Shown in pieces: positions 36,995 to 51,500 of a stretch of 64,000 nt of DNA; position 1 is the stretch's first letter; each line of letters starts with the position of its first letter. A model generated the notes under the pieces. It saw only the letters and a list, made by a program, of their open reading frames with translations, searched no databases and was not told the origin of the DNA. Source of the stretch: Mansonella perstans. Taxonomy: Eukaryota; Nematoda; Chromadorea; Rhabditida; Onchocercidae. A program made the translations under genes and the position numbers. The DNA is taken from NCBI GenBank assembly GCA_037074765.1, contig JBAMDO010000579.1, forward strand, positions 858,449 through 922,448, written 5' to 3'.

Positions 36995-39180
36995 CGATGG
37001 TACACTGATTGCATTTTGTATCAGGAGGTGCCAAAAATGCTTTTGGCACAGTTTTCTTAATTTCTAAATAAGCAAAATATGATCTTTTGGACTTCTTAAG
37101 CAATCAGCGCATTTGACTAGTTATATGCAAATTGAATTAGTATGGCATGCGTTTTCATTAAGAAATCTTTTTACTATATTCCAGTTTAACAGGTGGGATG
37201 CTGTCTGCAAAGCAATTATGCAGTACTTGATTAAGATCAAAATTGAGCATCAAGAATGTGTAAATTCTTTTACTAGTAATTCTAGCAACTTTTGTCACAA
37301 ATTTTTGATATATTTTCAAATTTTAAAACACCTTACTGGTGCGGTCTTTCAGTTTGTATCTTTACCAAAATATCAAAAGAAAATCAAAAGTGTTAGCTTT
37401 CATTTGTATCTTTATCAAACAAATATCAAAAGAAAATCAAAAGTGTTAACTAACCAAAACATTTCTCCCTATTAAATTAAATTATTTCGCCATCAGGCAT
37501 TTCTCCCATGCAGAAATTGAGGATATCGTAGTGCTTAAAATTTGAAAAGAAAATTCAAACAAAAATCCCTTATTTACACGTTTGAAAGTAGCGGTAGCGA
37601 GAAATCTCCTAAAAAAGCCGAGCAATAAATATGTCCTTTAATTTGAGATCCCCATAAAACCATAAACAATACATATAGAGTTATTTTACAGCTAATAGTC
37701 ATAAGATGGGAAATTGAAAGTTAACACCGTACTCCATTTCTTTGTTTCATCTCCTTGTCCTCTGATCTGCCGTTGTATAAACAAATTTCGTACCTCCTCC
37801 TCTAATGACTTTTATTCTTTTGAATAATTTGAAAATGCCTTGCGGTGTCCTGCTTGTTTGACTACATAATTTTCGTGAAATCAATATTACAAGATATAAT
37901 CGAAAAAGCCATTTCTGACCTAAACTTTGATAAATCTAAAAAGTACTTCGTTGTATGAAGTCCCGCTCTTGTTTCCACCTCATATTTGTTGGGTCATTTA
38001 ACTACTAATTTTAACTACACATCCATTTAACTACTACACATCTAAATTTTGTACACTGAATTCGCAGGAATCGAAAAGCAACATTGATTTAAAAATCAGT
38101 GAATATAGTCGAATTCTCTTCGATTCTCAAGTTTAGTGTTACTCATTTACTGAAAACGACATGATGTTGTTTGCTGCAGGATTGTATGGCGCTTTCATCA
38201 GTTCTTTTACATTTTCGGACGATTGTTTAGCAAGTATTTCAACAATATGATAAATATACTGTTTTCATTAACCTCATATATGCTAAGCAATAACGAAATC
38301 AAGTGGTAAGTTAAGAGGGGTCAGAGTAAGTTAAAGTTTTTTCGCTTTCTTGGTGAACTTAATGTCACCAGTAAAAGCTGTTATATGCATTAGCAAGAGT
38401 ATTACTGTATATTTAGTGCCATGGAGATCATATGAACAACTTAAACGCTCGGACTAAAATTCGAGTAATGGTATCAAGATAGCTAACAATTCATAACTTA
38501 TCAAAATTTGGTAAATTGTTGTAGTAATCGTTTCGTGCAGTTATATATGTGCTACACAGTGGCTTCTTGAGAAAAGGATTGGTTTTAGAGACGTTATCTG
38601 ATTAAATTGCAAAAAAGAAAAGATCAACAACTCTTACAGTTTATTGTTTTTCTCCAATCCAAAGCAAGCAATTTGATCCATTCTGTCGCAAGGTGATTGG
38701 CTGCTTAAAACCATTTATTGCATTAGCTATAACTTTTGACAGCTCTGTAGTATCACATGTTGTAAATTTTACAATCTGAACATGTGCAATGATGGATGCA
38801 ATAATCCTATTTTCTAGATGTTCAGGGGATTTTATCCCTTATTGTTTAGGATTCGAAATTACAAATTAACAGCTTTGAAGCTGAATCATTTTTTAATTCT
38901 ACCCTTGTGAATTGTGCAAGGCATTGAGCTGAAGGAGTACTTACTTATGCTAGGCGCTTTTTAAAATGACATTAATATTAGATCCTACATAGGTTGGTAC
39001 AACTTCTTTATATGCCAAATTCAGTCAGTGGAATAATTTTTTATATTCTACTTGAGATTTGCGGTAAATAGGATTTGTCGATATTTTGTCGGGAATATTA
39101 GAATGAATAATATCTAAGAATATAATATTGAGTGCTCGCCATGATTTCCATTTGATTTACTCTGTTCATTGTTGCATTTA
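36995..39180. other. Gene-poor region with one tandem duplication
   Basis: No exon is recognised. It contains the duplication at 37353-37449 listed separately; the open frames across it are chance. Confidence 0.5.
37353..37449. repeat. Tandem duplication, 50-bp period
   Basis: TTTGTATCTTTACC or TTTGTATCTTTATC, followed by ATATCAAAAGAAAATCAAAA and GTGTTA, occurs at 37353-37397 and 37403-37449. The near identity suggests a recent event. Confidence 0.9.
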
Positions 39181-39447
39181 ATTATTTTTTGCAATTTTTT
39201 CGAAATGAGTAGAAAGAAATCCCGAAATTGGTACCATTCGAGGGACTTTTAAATCGATGTTAGAAGTGTATTCACTGTCATATTCTTTTTTATCTATTTG
39301 ATTTGTAATTGGAGATAAGTGACGGGAGCGTGAATATGAAGAATTTTTCAAATTCAGGCGAATTTCATCAATATGAGGATGAAAATGGCAAGGTTCCGCT
39401 GTTCTATAGAAGCTAGATAGCCAGAATCCACGGCAGTCGTTCTTCAT
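39178..39447 (-). CDS. Candidate 89-codon ORF or exon, unknown product
   Basis: The minus-strand frame starts MKNDCRGFWLSSFYRTAEP and ends THFEKIAKNN. It is rich in Asp, Ser, Asn and Pro and unlike the hydrophobic noise frames around it. A stop precedes the ATG in frame, so the ATG would be the true start unless an acceptor lies between. No domain, signal peptide or family is recognised. It may be a single exon of a larger gene or chance. Confidence 0.3.
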   Translation of the reverse strand: MKNDCRGFWLSSFYRTAEPCHFHPHIDEIRLNLKNSSYSRSRHLSPITNQIDKKEYDSEYTSNIDLKVPRMVPISGFLSTHFEKIAKNN

Positions 39448-42400
39448 TCCAAAATATAGATTTTAAAAATAATCCATTACTACTCGTACCCTGTAATATT
39501 TACAGAAGGGGATAATTTACGACGAGGACATAAATGACCTCACTATTAACGTTTGTCGTTGTCCGCAGATCAATGCAATTTAATGGGTTGACTTGTGTAA
39601 AATATACTTTGGTGACCAGTTCTAACGGCATTGTACTGTAGAACTACACGTCTGTAATATATCAACTTGTTACACACGCAACCGCAAATGTATTTCTGTG
39701 CTGCAGTTGAAATTTGAAATATGTGGCACGACAGTCTCAAGAAGGCAACGCTTCTAGATAAGTTATTTATATCAAATTTTGAATTGAAAATCCTCAAGGA
39801 ATTTTAGTTTTAGTAAGATTTGAAGGATATCGAAATGCTAACGGTTTAAAAATATACCGAATTAAATGGTATTGTGACAGCTGTGGAAAGCTAGTTTTCA
39901 AGGTCACCGGCCATCTGCTCCTTTTGATCCTCATGGTCTTTACTTTTCTTCCAAATGTAGAATATGAATTTTTAGGAATGTTACAGTGCAGACTATTAAA
40001 AATTTTAAATTTTATAAAGAAAAAATTTTGAAGAAAAAAAATTTAAAAAAATCTCAAATTTTAATTTGAAAAAAATACAGGAAGGCAATGTGGTTATTTG
40101 CAAATATTTGTATACCTCTTAACTGAAAGGAATTTTACAGTTTAATTTGATTTAAACATATTAGCACAAACAACTGTTGATAGGAGGATTTCTACATGTG
40201 AATTTCAACGTCGTCGTCGTTTGGAAAATGGGCCTTAGTAGATGTCAGTTAATGTTAGAGATTAAAAAGCTTTTAATTAGCAACGACTGCGATTGGACCA
40301 ATCATGAACTATGGATAAGAATGAAATAAGCAATTACCGATCTTTGGCACTGTTTATGTGACAATTTGCGAAGTTTGTTTTTTTCGCTAGCTTCTAAGTT
40401 AAAAACAATTCGTAGTATTTGTTTTTCAAATTATTAATCATCATGATGTAGAATTCCGAACTTAACAGACTGCTGCAATACTAGGTTAAATATTCATAGA
40501 ATAAAGTAGAAGCAAAACAACGCCCAACTCATATAATATTCCAATTTTCTCTCCAGAGCTCCTGTCTTCTTCGATTTTATTGCATCAGAAAGTAAATTTA
40601 GCGAATTTCCCGCTGAGTTTTCTTTCTGTTGATTTGGGAAAATCTCATTTAAAAAGAGCAAAAGTTTGATTGGACACGAAACAGACAAACAGGCCGAAAT
40701 ATGAACTGTCAACTTTCTAATTTTCGAAGAACGTTAGCAATATTATTAAATTCAGATTCCCTACAAAGTTATTAATATATATTATGCTTGTTAACGCGAA
40801 TGAATTAATCTCAATGAATTAATCAAAGTTATTAATATATGTTTATTGACAATGAATAATAAAAGTAATTCTCTCTGTCTGAATGATTTCCAATCAGTTA
40901 TCGCGGAAGTAGATCAGTAATCTTCACAGTCACAAATTCTTATTTCAGCTGCGCAGAGAAATATCGTTATCTTCTAGCTAAGAAAAAAAATCTCATTTTG
41001 TGATTTGTTTGAAGGTCTCACGCACTTGCAGTGAAACAAGGCTTTTTAATACTATCTGAACTAAATGAATAGTGACAGGCTTGTTCAAAACTCTCACGCA
41101 CTTTACGTGGGGCTTAAGGCAGTTCATTACAGTACGTCTTGAACGAACTGTGGTTGAACCTGTCTACTCTCGTTCAAACTGGCTACTCCATTTTCTGGTT
41201 TAATTAAATCCTCTACTAATTTAATGCCATTGGGAATGTAGAAGTAGTACTTTCGTAAGACCCGCTTCACTATCCAAAAAATTTTCTGGCCATTAAGACC
41301 GATAACAAGTCAGTAGAGTTATCTGTTTGAGAACTAATTTTCAATTTTCTATGAAGAAATCATGCAAGATGAGCCAAATTCAAGCACAGATCTACTTTCA
41401 GTAAATCACTGTCGAAATGCATAGCTAATGAATTCAGGAGAATCAGGAAAAAATTGCAAAGGCCTTTTAAATATTTTTATTACTCATCACCATCTATGAA
41501 AACGATTGATGAGTAGCAGCATGATGGATAACAATGAATTTTTTAAAAGTAGATGAATATTTATTTGTACATTAGCCGATGTAATGCAGCACATCTGTTA
41601 TCATACATCACTGCAAAAAAAAAAGTGATATCGTTGATTGAAAGACTAAGATCATTTGCTGGTTATCAGTCAATGGTGCATGACCCTCGGAAATCTCCAC
41701 AGTATTGTTGCTTGAAGAGTTTAAGGCTTTTAAGATCAGGTCTGTAAAACGGCAAGTTCATTTTTTTTCTCTTTTAATTGATTTTTGCATGTAGAAAAAA
41801 ATTTTTCGAAAGATCTTTAGTGTTTTGACGTTTTCACTTGTCTTTTGATATTTTTTTGTATTTGAATTTATTTCTTTTAAAGCACTGTAAAAATTGTAAA
41901 TACCAATTCATAAATACAAATTTTGCTAAAAATGGGAGATTTTCACTACCTTAATTTTAAGCAGCGCGAGAATTTTTAATGGATGATGCTGTCTATATAT
42001 TTAAAGTAAAATAGGAAAAATTTGTATGAATCTTTTAACTCATTTTGTAAGTAAACTGTCCTTGGGTTAAAGGCCAATTTTGAGATAAATATGACATACC
42101 TAATTCATTCTTTATCAAAACCGTTGAAGTCACTGCTTAATAGATTCAAATAACATGTGTTTGACAACATAATTTCGTTAAGCATGAATTAAGAAGTCCA
42201 CAATTTTAATTAATGATAGGAACCTTATCGTTTAATTGCATTGCATTGTTGGGAAGTAATTGACCTGCGATTGACCGTTTTGATAATGTGAAAAGGTCAG
42301 ATATTAATTCAGAGTTCGTTCTTAGAATCTAATTATCCTGGAAAACACAGTGAAATCTTCAACTTTACCATTGTTTTTCTATGAAAATTGCTGAGTCACA

Positions 42401-45400
42401 ATGATTGACGATTAATTTCTTAACTTAGGACCAATTTTATGTCATATATTCATTGATGTGTGCCGTCTACGTATATATATATATATATATATTTGTGTAT
42501 GTTAACTGTTTCTCACTGAACTCTGTATGAGTTGTTCTGTTCTCAGCATTTTGTTTTGGAATTTAATTTTTTAGCTTAAAAAAGATCACTGAAAGTTTCT
42601 CAGGGATATAAAAAGTAATTTTACAAAGTCCCAATGTAGATCACTTTCCCACCTCCTTTTGAGCCCTTCGGCAATTTTCGAAATGTGCTCTGACATATTG
42701 TCCAGCTTTCTCCCCTCCCCCGCTTAAAACTACTTATTTTCATGTTTCCGACATTCGTTTTTCAACAAAAAATAACGTTTTTTTGGCAGGCAATAAAATA
42801 ATATGCATACAGAAAAAAAATTTTACAATACTTTTTTCCTTCCGTCAAAGTTCTGGAAGAACGAAAATTCGATTTTTATTTAAAACATTTCTAGCTTAAT
42901 TAGAAATGAATGTTTTTTCAACTGCTAATTAATTTTTTTAAAGTACCAATTGAATCAACATCTAATTTCAAACAAGCACTTTCTCTAAAAGATAACCAAT
43001 TTTCGCACAATTTTCATTGTGAATTTCATCTTGTATCAGACAAATTCAGTACACTTTCAACACACAGAAATAACATTACATAATTGCAGTTGCATGTATA
43101 TGCAAAATCCTCAGATAATGAATAACTCGCAGATGATTTGTGATGATGATGTTAGTGGTCACATTTGTCCATTCATTGGCCATTCTTAAATTTGCTGATT
43201 TAATGACCAAAGCTTTTTATATATTGAGGAATTCCTTACACATTAATCATATTTGATAATCAAAAAATGCGACCATTCAAACTATTGCAATAACTTGCAT
43301 CCGTAAGGTTCATGCAGTAGCCTCGCAAAGAAAAAAAATTCATAATGACAGGTTCAACATTAGACTATTAGCTAGTGCTCAATGCACAGGAACAGCTTTT
43401 AGTGCTTACCTGAAATGACGCATGTCCAATTGTGAAATAGTTCCATTTGAGATAATCTGCAAATTTTTGAAAAACCGTGCAGTATGGCGAGGGAATAATA
43501 GTTACTGGAGAAGCCAGGATTCTAGGTTGCCGTATTTGTCCTTAGATTTAAAAGTTGGCTTCGTATCGTAGATTGTAGCTGTAAGGTTATGTCACTTATA
43601 CAAGCAATTATCCAGAATTCCGAAAGATTACTCGAAGTTCAGCTCGAAATCCAACATTCATCGCTGAATTGCGAGAGCTTCAAGTAATTCAGGAAGCAAG
43701 TTTCGTTATATAGTTTATTCCTGAGACTCCTCGATGCCTCTGTTCTTGCTCGCAATAATGCTATGAGTACAATATATGTGATGTTCCCTTATACTTACCG
43801 AAATACATGATCTATGCGATTTCATCATCTTAAATTGTGCTTATATCAGTGGTGAAGATGGACAGGCATTATGATTACAAAGCGGTTTTTTTAGTGCATT
43901 TTTTCAATCAGATTGATTAGATAGAGAGTGGAGAAGAGGTAGTGCTGAGAATTTCCGGAGATACATGACGCGGTTGGATCATTACCCTGCATCTCTTCTA
44001 GGAATCTGTTTGTAATCCCGAGGTGAAATGGTATCTATTTCGATATGTCAACCACCACTTTATGGACATTGCAGTAGTTTATTGAGTAGACAGAGGATGG
44101 AGAGACAATGGGTCGTTGGGCTTAACCTAATCCTTCTATTACGTTATTTCACAATGTATCCATCTAGTGTAATGCCACCAACACGCATTTAATATGCTCA
44201 TTTTAATGGGATGGTAATAATTGAATGATATAAGCATGCTTGTAGTACTTAACTATACCTTCCTCTTGACATCGCGATCTGTTTGAGATTCGCCTCATCA
44301 TGATGGAGATGGTTGGTGATCGGGTCGATCTTCAAATTGTTGGCCACAAATAATAATTAATTGGTATAATTTGCATGAAACTGCTGTGATATCTTCATGT
44401 CTCTTTTGTCAAGTTGATGAATAAATAGTGGAAATAAATAGTAAATGACAATAGGTACAGGCATCTACAACAGGTATTCTACAAGTAAACGTAGAACTTA
44501 CTTGTTTGTTTCGTTTGATAAGATCAGATTGAATCCGTTCCATTTTTTTCTGCTCTATGTCATTCCATAAAGATTAGTCGATACTTTCATTACTACTTTG
44601 TTCCGTTTGCAAATTATGTCCTTTCATAGGTGTTTATTTTTTCATGGAACATGAGACGAAGGAGCGAATACTGCAATATATAAATTAATCAAGAATCAAT
44701 TTCCACTTGTGGATGGCTATGCTTACGGAGCGAACAAAAAGGTCGTGAGATCCGGTGAACTGTAATAAATTTTTTGCATTTTACAATAGAATTGAAGATA
44801 TTAATAAGGGCAAACTGAATTGCTGCTTATTTATGCCATCCCTTAGCTCGTAGAGTCTTTTGTTTGAATCATATCTTTGAACAGTTGGTTGCTTGCAATT
44901 AATTAAATGTCTTGAATTAAATTTATGACACTGATAAGGAAATTTTGTATTTGTTGCTTTTTGTGATTGTTGTGATAAGCTTAGGAATAGATCGATTTTA
45001 AATGAATGGGAGATTTTTGGAGCAAAACTTATTGGTACAAATGTTTTTGGAAAAAATCTATGGTTAATCAGATTGAATATAAGAAGTAAGCAAATTTGAC
45101 AATCGATATTAAGATTGATAAAAATACACGGGCAGATGATGAGTAAGGTCGGCGAATCTTTTAAGAAAAATGGACTGGATTAGCTGGTATACTCCTAGTT
45201 AAGTTAGGAACTGAGCTGTTTAACATAAAAAAAGGACTAATCCTGACAAAGTTGAAAGGAGGAAGTTAAAAAAGGTCGAAAAGTGAAAGTGCAAACATTG
45301 ATAGATTCTGCATTTAAATAGAAATTGGGAAAAGAAGGATCAGTTTATTCATCTCATGTTTTGCATTCTTTTGTTGGCAGTTATGGAGTAGAGATGCGCA

Positions 45401-48386
45401 AGAACTGAGCTCGAAAGAAATGACGATGATTCTGGAGAAGGAAATGCAGAATCTGATCTTCTACACACATGCATAAGCATGATGGGTGTGCGGGAAAAGA
45501 TTTGGCTTACTGATAAAGAACAGGCTGATTGATAAGTGTAACGGTGCAACGAAACACCTCACTTTCGTTATCATCATCAACGTCATCGTCTTTCCTGCAG
45601 CACATCAGCAGTTTCCAATACACTCATACTATTACTGCCTTCCCGAACTCATTAGAAATTGATCGACATTTGAAAATCCCAACGGTTTTTCACTTATTTT
45701 TTTCTTTCTGTTTTTTTTTTGCTACGTGGGGTAGAGAAGAATGGAATAAGTTTAAAATTAAAGCATGTCTTTACCTATGAATCCATGACGTTTGTACAAC
45801 GAATACTTTTGTTATCGTTGATAAATTGATGACTTTGAAGTTTGACTTTTAATTTTTATGCTTCAAATTAATTCAATGGATGAGTATGCTTTTTAAATTT
45901 TTGTTAACAGTTAAAAAAGGCTTGTAGAATTCGTGCTTTCTATTTATCAGATTGGCTATATGAAGGTACTTTGATCTGACTTGAGCACGCCATTCGCCAT
46001 TCGAATTCTCCAATTTCCCGCTGTATTGAATCTTTGGGAAATTGACAATTCCCTAATTTCTGTGGATTTCTTTGTGCTTAAAAATCCAATACTGAATTTC
46101 CAGTTAAAGAGAAAAAAAGTGTAAACTGTCGTAGTATTAATGTTGACGTATCAGTATATGCACGTGTGCGTATGCGTGTGTGTATCTCTTTCTGTCTGTC
46201 TGTTTGTATGTTTATTATGGATGATCGTTGAGCCGGTAAATTTCATAAAAATTTGAATATACATCCTTGATTTTATCGCATAGTTGTGTTGAGAGTGATT
46301 AAACATGGAATGGAAATTTCACAGTGATTTAAAGCAGTCCTTACGTGATGTGCTGCAGTCACATCTTTAGTGTAGCACTGACAACTAGTTTTAAATCCAA
46401 CTAGTTTTTGGATTTATTCCAATTGATTAGTTGCCGGTTATTCCCAGCAGAAGTTCGATTAAGGTAAATGACATAGAACTAATGGTTCAGAATAAAGAAA
46501 TTTCTATAGCACTATTGTCTGTTAAAAACTTTCGTAGAAATATTTATTTGGAATTCAAAAAAATTCCAACAAAGAACAAAATAAATCGCAACGTTACCTG
46601 AATTTTGAATTTTAAATCCCTACATTTATGCGACAGCCGAATTTTCAAAATGCAGATGAAAAAGAGGCAGTGCTTTCCCCTTTTCTAGCATATCCAATGA
46701 TGATGACGTTTCTGTCATTTGTTGTAATTGAAAATTCAATAACGAGCAGGATTTGTCATCTGTTAGCATTCCTTGGTAAAAGTGATACAACCTTCAAATT
46801 CTAATTTTCGGCATTTCCAAGCATTCATTGCTCATTCCTTCTAGATGAAAATTGTTTGAGAAAAGATGAGCAGAATTGAAATAACTGTATTCAATAGCTT
46901 CGGACAGCTTTTTTTTTTAATTCGAAAATGTGAAACACGTTCTATTGTTGTGTACCTAACGTTTCTTATGGCTCATTTGACGTCGATTTAAATGTAATTT
47001 CAATAGTATACGCATATATTTTCGTGTATGCGTGTGGCCATGTATAATGTTTGTGATTTAATCGATCACTGTTTATGAGTTTTAGTGAAATGACATTAAT
47101 GTGACATTAAGGAGTAACTATATCGCATTCATCGTTCATTGTGATCCTCCAAATGGGTGTAGTGGACATACGATAAGGCCGAGAAGTACCAACGATAATT
47201 TGGACATTCTATTAGTATGCTTCTGAACTAGCAAAAATATTGTTGAGTTAAGCCTGCTTTAAATGTTTTTAAAGGATTTTTAGAGTAGAAATTATCAACT
47301 GAAACAAATTTTGTAAAAGTAGTTTTAGATAATTTTCAAATGATCACTGCACATTACAAGGTTAACAATCAGTGCTAAACAAGAAATGAGCTGCTCAGGT
47401 ATCGATTAGGCTTACATAGATAAATATTCACTGGAAATTATTCTTTTCAATCAGTTTCAGCTTGTTAATCTTTTTATAAAGAGTGAAAAATGAGCTGAGT
47501 AAAAAATGAAATATTAATTTAGGCTGAATTTTAAAGAGATTAGTTATTCAATTCTCAGACGAAAAAGAACTTTAAACTTTAAATTTAAAGATATTTCATG
47601 TACAAATCCATTTATTTAATTTATAGTCTATAGCCTATAGTGCAAGGAGAGTTAGATGAAATCTACATAGAGCATTTCATTTCGTTTTCTCTTCAGCTTT
47701 CAAAATAACTGATTCGTTATAAGAAGCAGATGTTGTTTGTTCCAGAAATTATTCATCTCACTTTTAATCTCTCTCTGTTTTACTACTCTTAGTTTATTGC
47801 AGTAATAGTGCTAATAATTGACATATAACAAGTTCAGTTTGTATAGCGAGATATCTATCTGGGCAGAGCTTTATTAGGAAGAATTATTGGAGGTATTGTC
47901 GCATCGAGCAATTAAAAAGTTTATATTAGAAGGATGGATATTTGCTTCCAGTTCCTTCAGAATCAATGTTTGCGGTTCTGTTGATTGGTCGCTGTTTCAG
48001 CACATCAATATTTTATAACTGTCAATCCATTCAAGCTCGAGGACACGTGTTTCTTTTCTACGAAACCAGGCCTAGTAACTGTCCCTACTGAATTTCCCAG
48101 GCCCTAAAAGTTTTGAATTATTTTATTATTGGTTTATGCGAAAAAAGAAACATAAGTTATAAAAAAAGTCTAAATGAGAAATAAACCTAAACTTTTGTAA
48201 AGGATTATCTTTATGGTACGGTCTGAACTAAACTTGACAATTTTTTAACAAAGCCATAGATTGGGAATGCCGGCAGTTTGCTTAATCAATGCAGTATTGT
48301 AAAAAAAAAAGATACCGATACAGATGTATCCTAAAAAAAATATACTTCAGTCCAGTAAAGGGGAAAAGTAACGATATATTTATATA
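39448..48386. other. Long gene-poor region
   Basis: No exon that I can support in about 9 kb. It contains a TA microsatellite at 42472-42492, a repeated 17-mer CAAAGTTATTAATATAT at 40764-40780 and 40824-40840, a GT/TCTG-rich stretch near 46155-46210, and a GC-richer patch at 45350-45500 where frames on both strands stay open but no domain can be read. Confidence 0.5.
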
Positions 48387-48557
48387 CAAAGAGACACATC
48401 TTCTTTTCTCTTGTTATTTGAAATTTTTGTCCTGGCATTTTTTAATCGACAGAAAAGCTGTTCTAAAAATGATCTCACCCTTGATCCTTTCACAGAAACA
48501 GCAGTTGTTCAACTGCGTCGAAACATTTTCTTGCCAGACGATGTTGTCGCCAGCTAG
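48387..48557 (+). other. ATG-less open frame, possible exon
   Basis: The plus strand is open for 56 codons to TAG. The second half is protein-like (DLTLDPFTETAVVQLRRN, then FLPDDVVAS), while the first half is hydrophobic noise. A real exon, if any, begins around 48455. A minus-strand frame just downstream (48571-48759) is also balanced in composition. No family is recognised. Confidence 0.25.
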
Positions 48558-51500
48558 TCTCGACTCTCGACTATAAACTGCTACTATTTTCTATCTGCTC
48601 CAACACACTGTCCCTATCGACCAATGAATAAACATTTGAGAGCTGTGAGATACGGTATCCATAAAGCAGTTGATCGTGGTTCTTTGCAACTACCATCAAA
48701 AAACATAAAACCTTAATATAGTTCAAATCATCTCTGAAAGTGCATTCCATGAAGTTCACTTATCATTTTTATGTGATTCACTTGTTGCCATCACTGAAAA
48801 CAATAGATAATTATTCTAACTTGACATATGAATCTATTGGTAAAATTTTTTGACCGTTCGCAATATGTGGTCACATACAACTGTACAGTTATTCTAGGCC
48901 ACTAAAGTCTTGGCCTTTTGATAACAGGAAGCTGATTAGTTTTTTTGAAACCATCTAACACCTAAACAGTTGCATAAGTCTTGTTTTAAATAGTATAATC
49001 TAGAATAAGATAGACTACTTTAATAGGATGAGAATTTCTGGAAATTTTCAGGATAAAAATTTTTAGAAATTTCATATGTCTTTCGGGGTTAAAGAGACCT
49101 AATTAAAACTATCGTTTATAAGACGTCCAGAAATGTTCTGTCAAAAATCAGGAAAAGAAAACGATGTCCTAATTCTGCCCATATATTTGTCATTTCATCA
49201 ATGAGCTATTCACTGGTGTTCCATCAACAGCTGTAGATAAATCTTCTGTTTACTTGATCCTGAATTTTGCACTCGAGGCTTCATATCTTTTTCTTGATTC
49301 TCAATTTAATTACCTCAAAGTATTATTCATAACTGCTCCCATCATTCCTCTGCAATCGCCCTCGCAAGTTCTGACAGTTTTGGGTCACAGCATGATCAGT
49401 TCCAATTGCTCTGTCACAAAACTGCTATATAGAAATATTTCCATCTTTAATAAATCACTATTAATATCCTTTCATTTCACTTGTGAATTATGCTAATTGT
49501 TCTAGTAAGAAAGAAGATATAACTTTATTCTTTGCGGTGAGGAATTTATTGATTAGAAAGAATGAGTACATGGGAAAAAATTATCGCTACATTTATTCTT
49601 TCATTTAAAAATTAATTAACTATGGATTTATAATTTAAGATAATAAGACAAGTTAGATTGTCTTATAATTGTGTTAGAAAACGAATTAATTGGAATTAAA
49701 TATCTCTCGTTTATTTTCTTTGTAATGAGTACCTATCTATTGATGCATATGATGAACCCATTCCGAGTAGAAATTAAGAAGATAGGGTTTCTATCTTATC
49801 AATCCACTACCCGTTATTCCACTTTTAATTTTTCCTCCTTTTCCTGGCAAGAAAAAAAAATGAGATAGAATTTAGTGGAATAGGACATAATAGATGCAGT
49901 AAATTAATATGAAAATAAGCTTGAATAATCCGAATTGCGATCAAAGCTGTGATAGTTGTTGTGAAGCAGAAATCATTGTCCAATTAGATATTGTTCTATT
50001 CTGACCGAGCAATATGATACATAAATATATCCATCCCTATTCAATGATTTATCATCATCCATCCGCATTGTTTCGTAATCTCATTTCATGAATTGCGTAA
50101 AGCGATGAATTTCGCGATGAGTTTTATTTGATGAATTTAAAGTACCTGTTGCTCTACTCCTTATTCATAGTTAATGAATTTGTTGGTTGTGAATGTGACA
50201 GTCATTTCATTTAACATTTACTATGGAATTGGAATTAGAATATGGAATGAGAAATAGGTGTTAAGAATTTAATCTTGAAAATCTATAAGATTTTGATCTT
50301 TTTCGAATGAAATAACGTGATAGAGATTTTAAATATCCTCTAAACGGAAACTTACTAATAAATGAAGGCGTATGTGAAGTTTGGATAATACCTTTTTGTG
50401 AAACATTCATTTCTGTTGCACAAATTGATGATTTAATTCATTTATTTTTGAGAATAGTTTATTTTATTGCTTTGTGAAGATTTAATTTTAAAATGGTAGA
50501 ATATTGGAAGAGAGGCTTAAAAGAAGTTTAAAAATATATGTTGGTGGCGTGAGTTATTTCTTAACTATCTTGGTCATTCAAACGGATGATTTCTTACAAA
50601 CGAAAAAGGAGAGAAAGATGGTTTCCTGGATATGCGTTTTCTTTTTCGGATGGCAAGATGAGATACTACGAATCTAGGGCATGCTCCTTCTTCTTCATTT
50701 CCTTTTCCATCGATCTCATTCCCCTTCTTTTATCCGTTCCGCTGCTTGTACTCACTGTTAATCAGTCCCGAAATTTTTGCAACTCCATTCCAAATTTCTC
50801 TTGCCCAATCGTTTTCATTTTCGCAATCATCCTAACCTATAAGTTTTACGTTCACTTTTTCTTATTCGTTTTAAAAATTTGTTTCTTTTTACCTCCTTAT
50901 AAATTCAGTGAATGTCAGTATTGGGAATTCACTAGCTCTCAAAAAAACTCTAAATTTTTGTCACATGCAAAAAGTATGTCTTCTCGTAAAATTTTCTTTC
51001 GTGGATAGATTGAAGTGCTTTTTTAAATGTTCAAAAGTTTCCCCAGGATTTCGTAGAAATTCTGATTATGTTTGCGTATGTGCTGTGAAAGGGAAAGACT
51101 CATTACTTTCACTTAGTGCGAAAATTTCCTATTTTAATAAAATTTTCAGGTTTTCTGACAGTTTTATGAAAATTCCATATATTTTCATATTTTATATTTA
51201 AAAAAAAGAAAGGTAAATAATCTTTCCAATAAATATACTATTTGTATTCCAATCAAATTAATCAATTCGAGTCATTCACATTTGTACTGAACCGTTGTAG
51301 GAAAGCTTTTAAAAACAAACTTTAAAAAATTCGAAAATTTTTGTTAATATTGTAGAAACGTTTTGTTAATTTCTTTGGATATGGAATAGATAAATTATTA
51401 TATATTGCCATGTGAAAGTATTGTTAAGTTTGAGGTGACAGTGGCTTATCGGTTTAGACAACGTGCTAATATTCAAAAAATAACGAGTGTCATCAATAAG

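Noticed and set aside
42472..42492. Replication or regulatory element at the TA run
   Set aside because: It is a plain TA microsatellite with nothing else around it.
50586..51008. 140-codon plus ORF
   Set aside because: Dominated by F, L, S and I from pyrimidine-rich DNA; no motif, and the signal and membrane pattern is not coherent.
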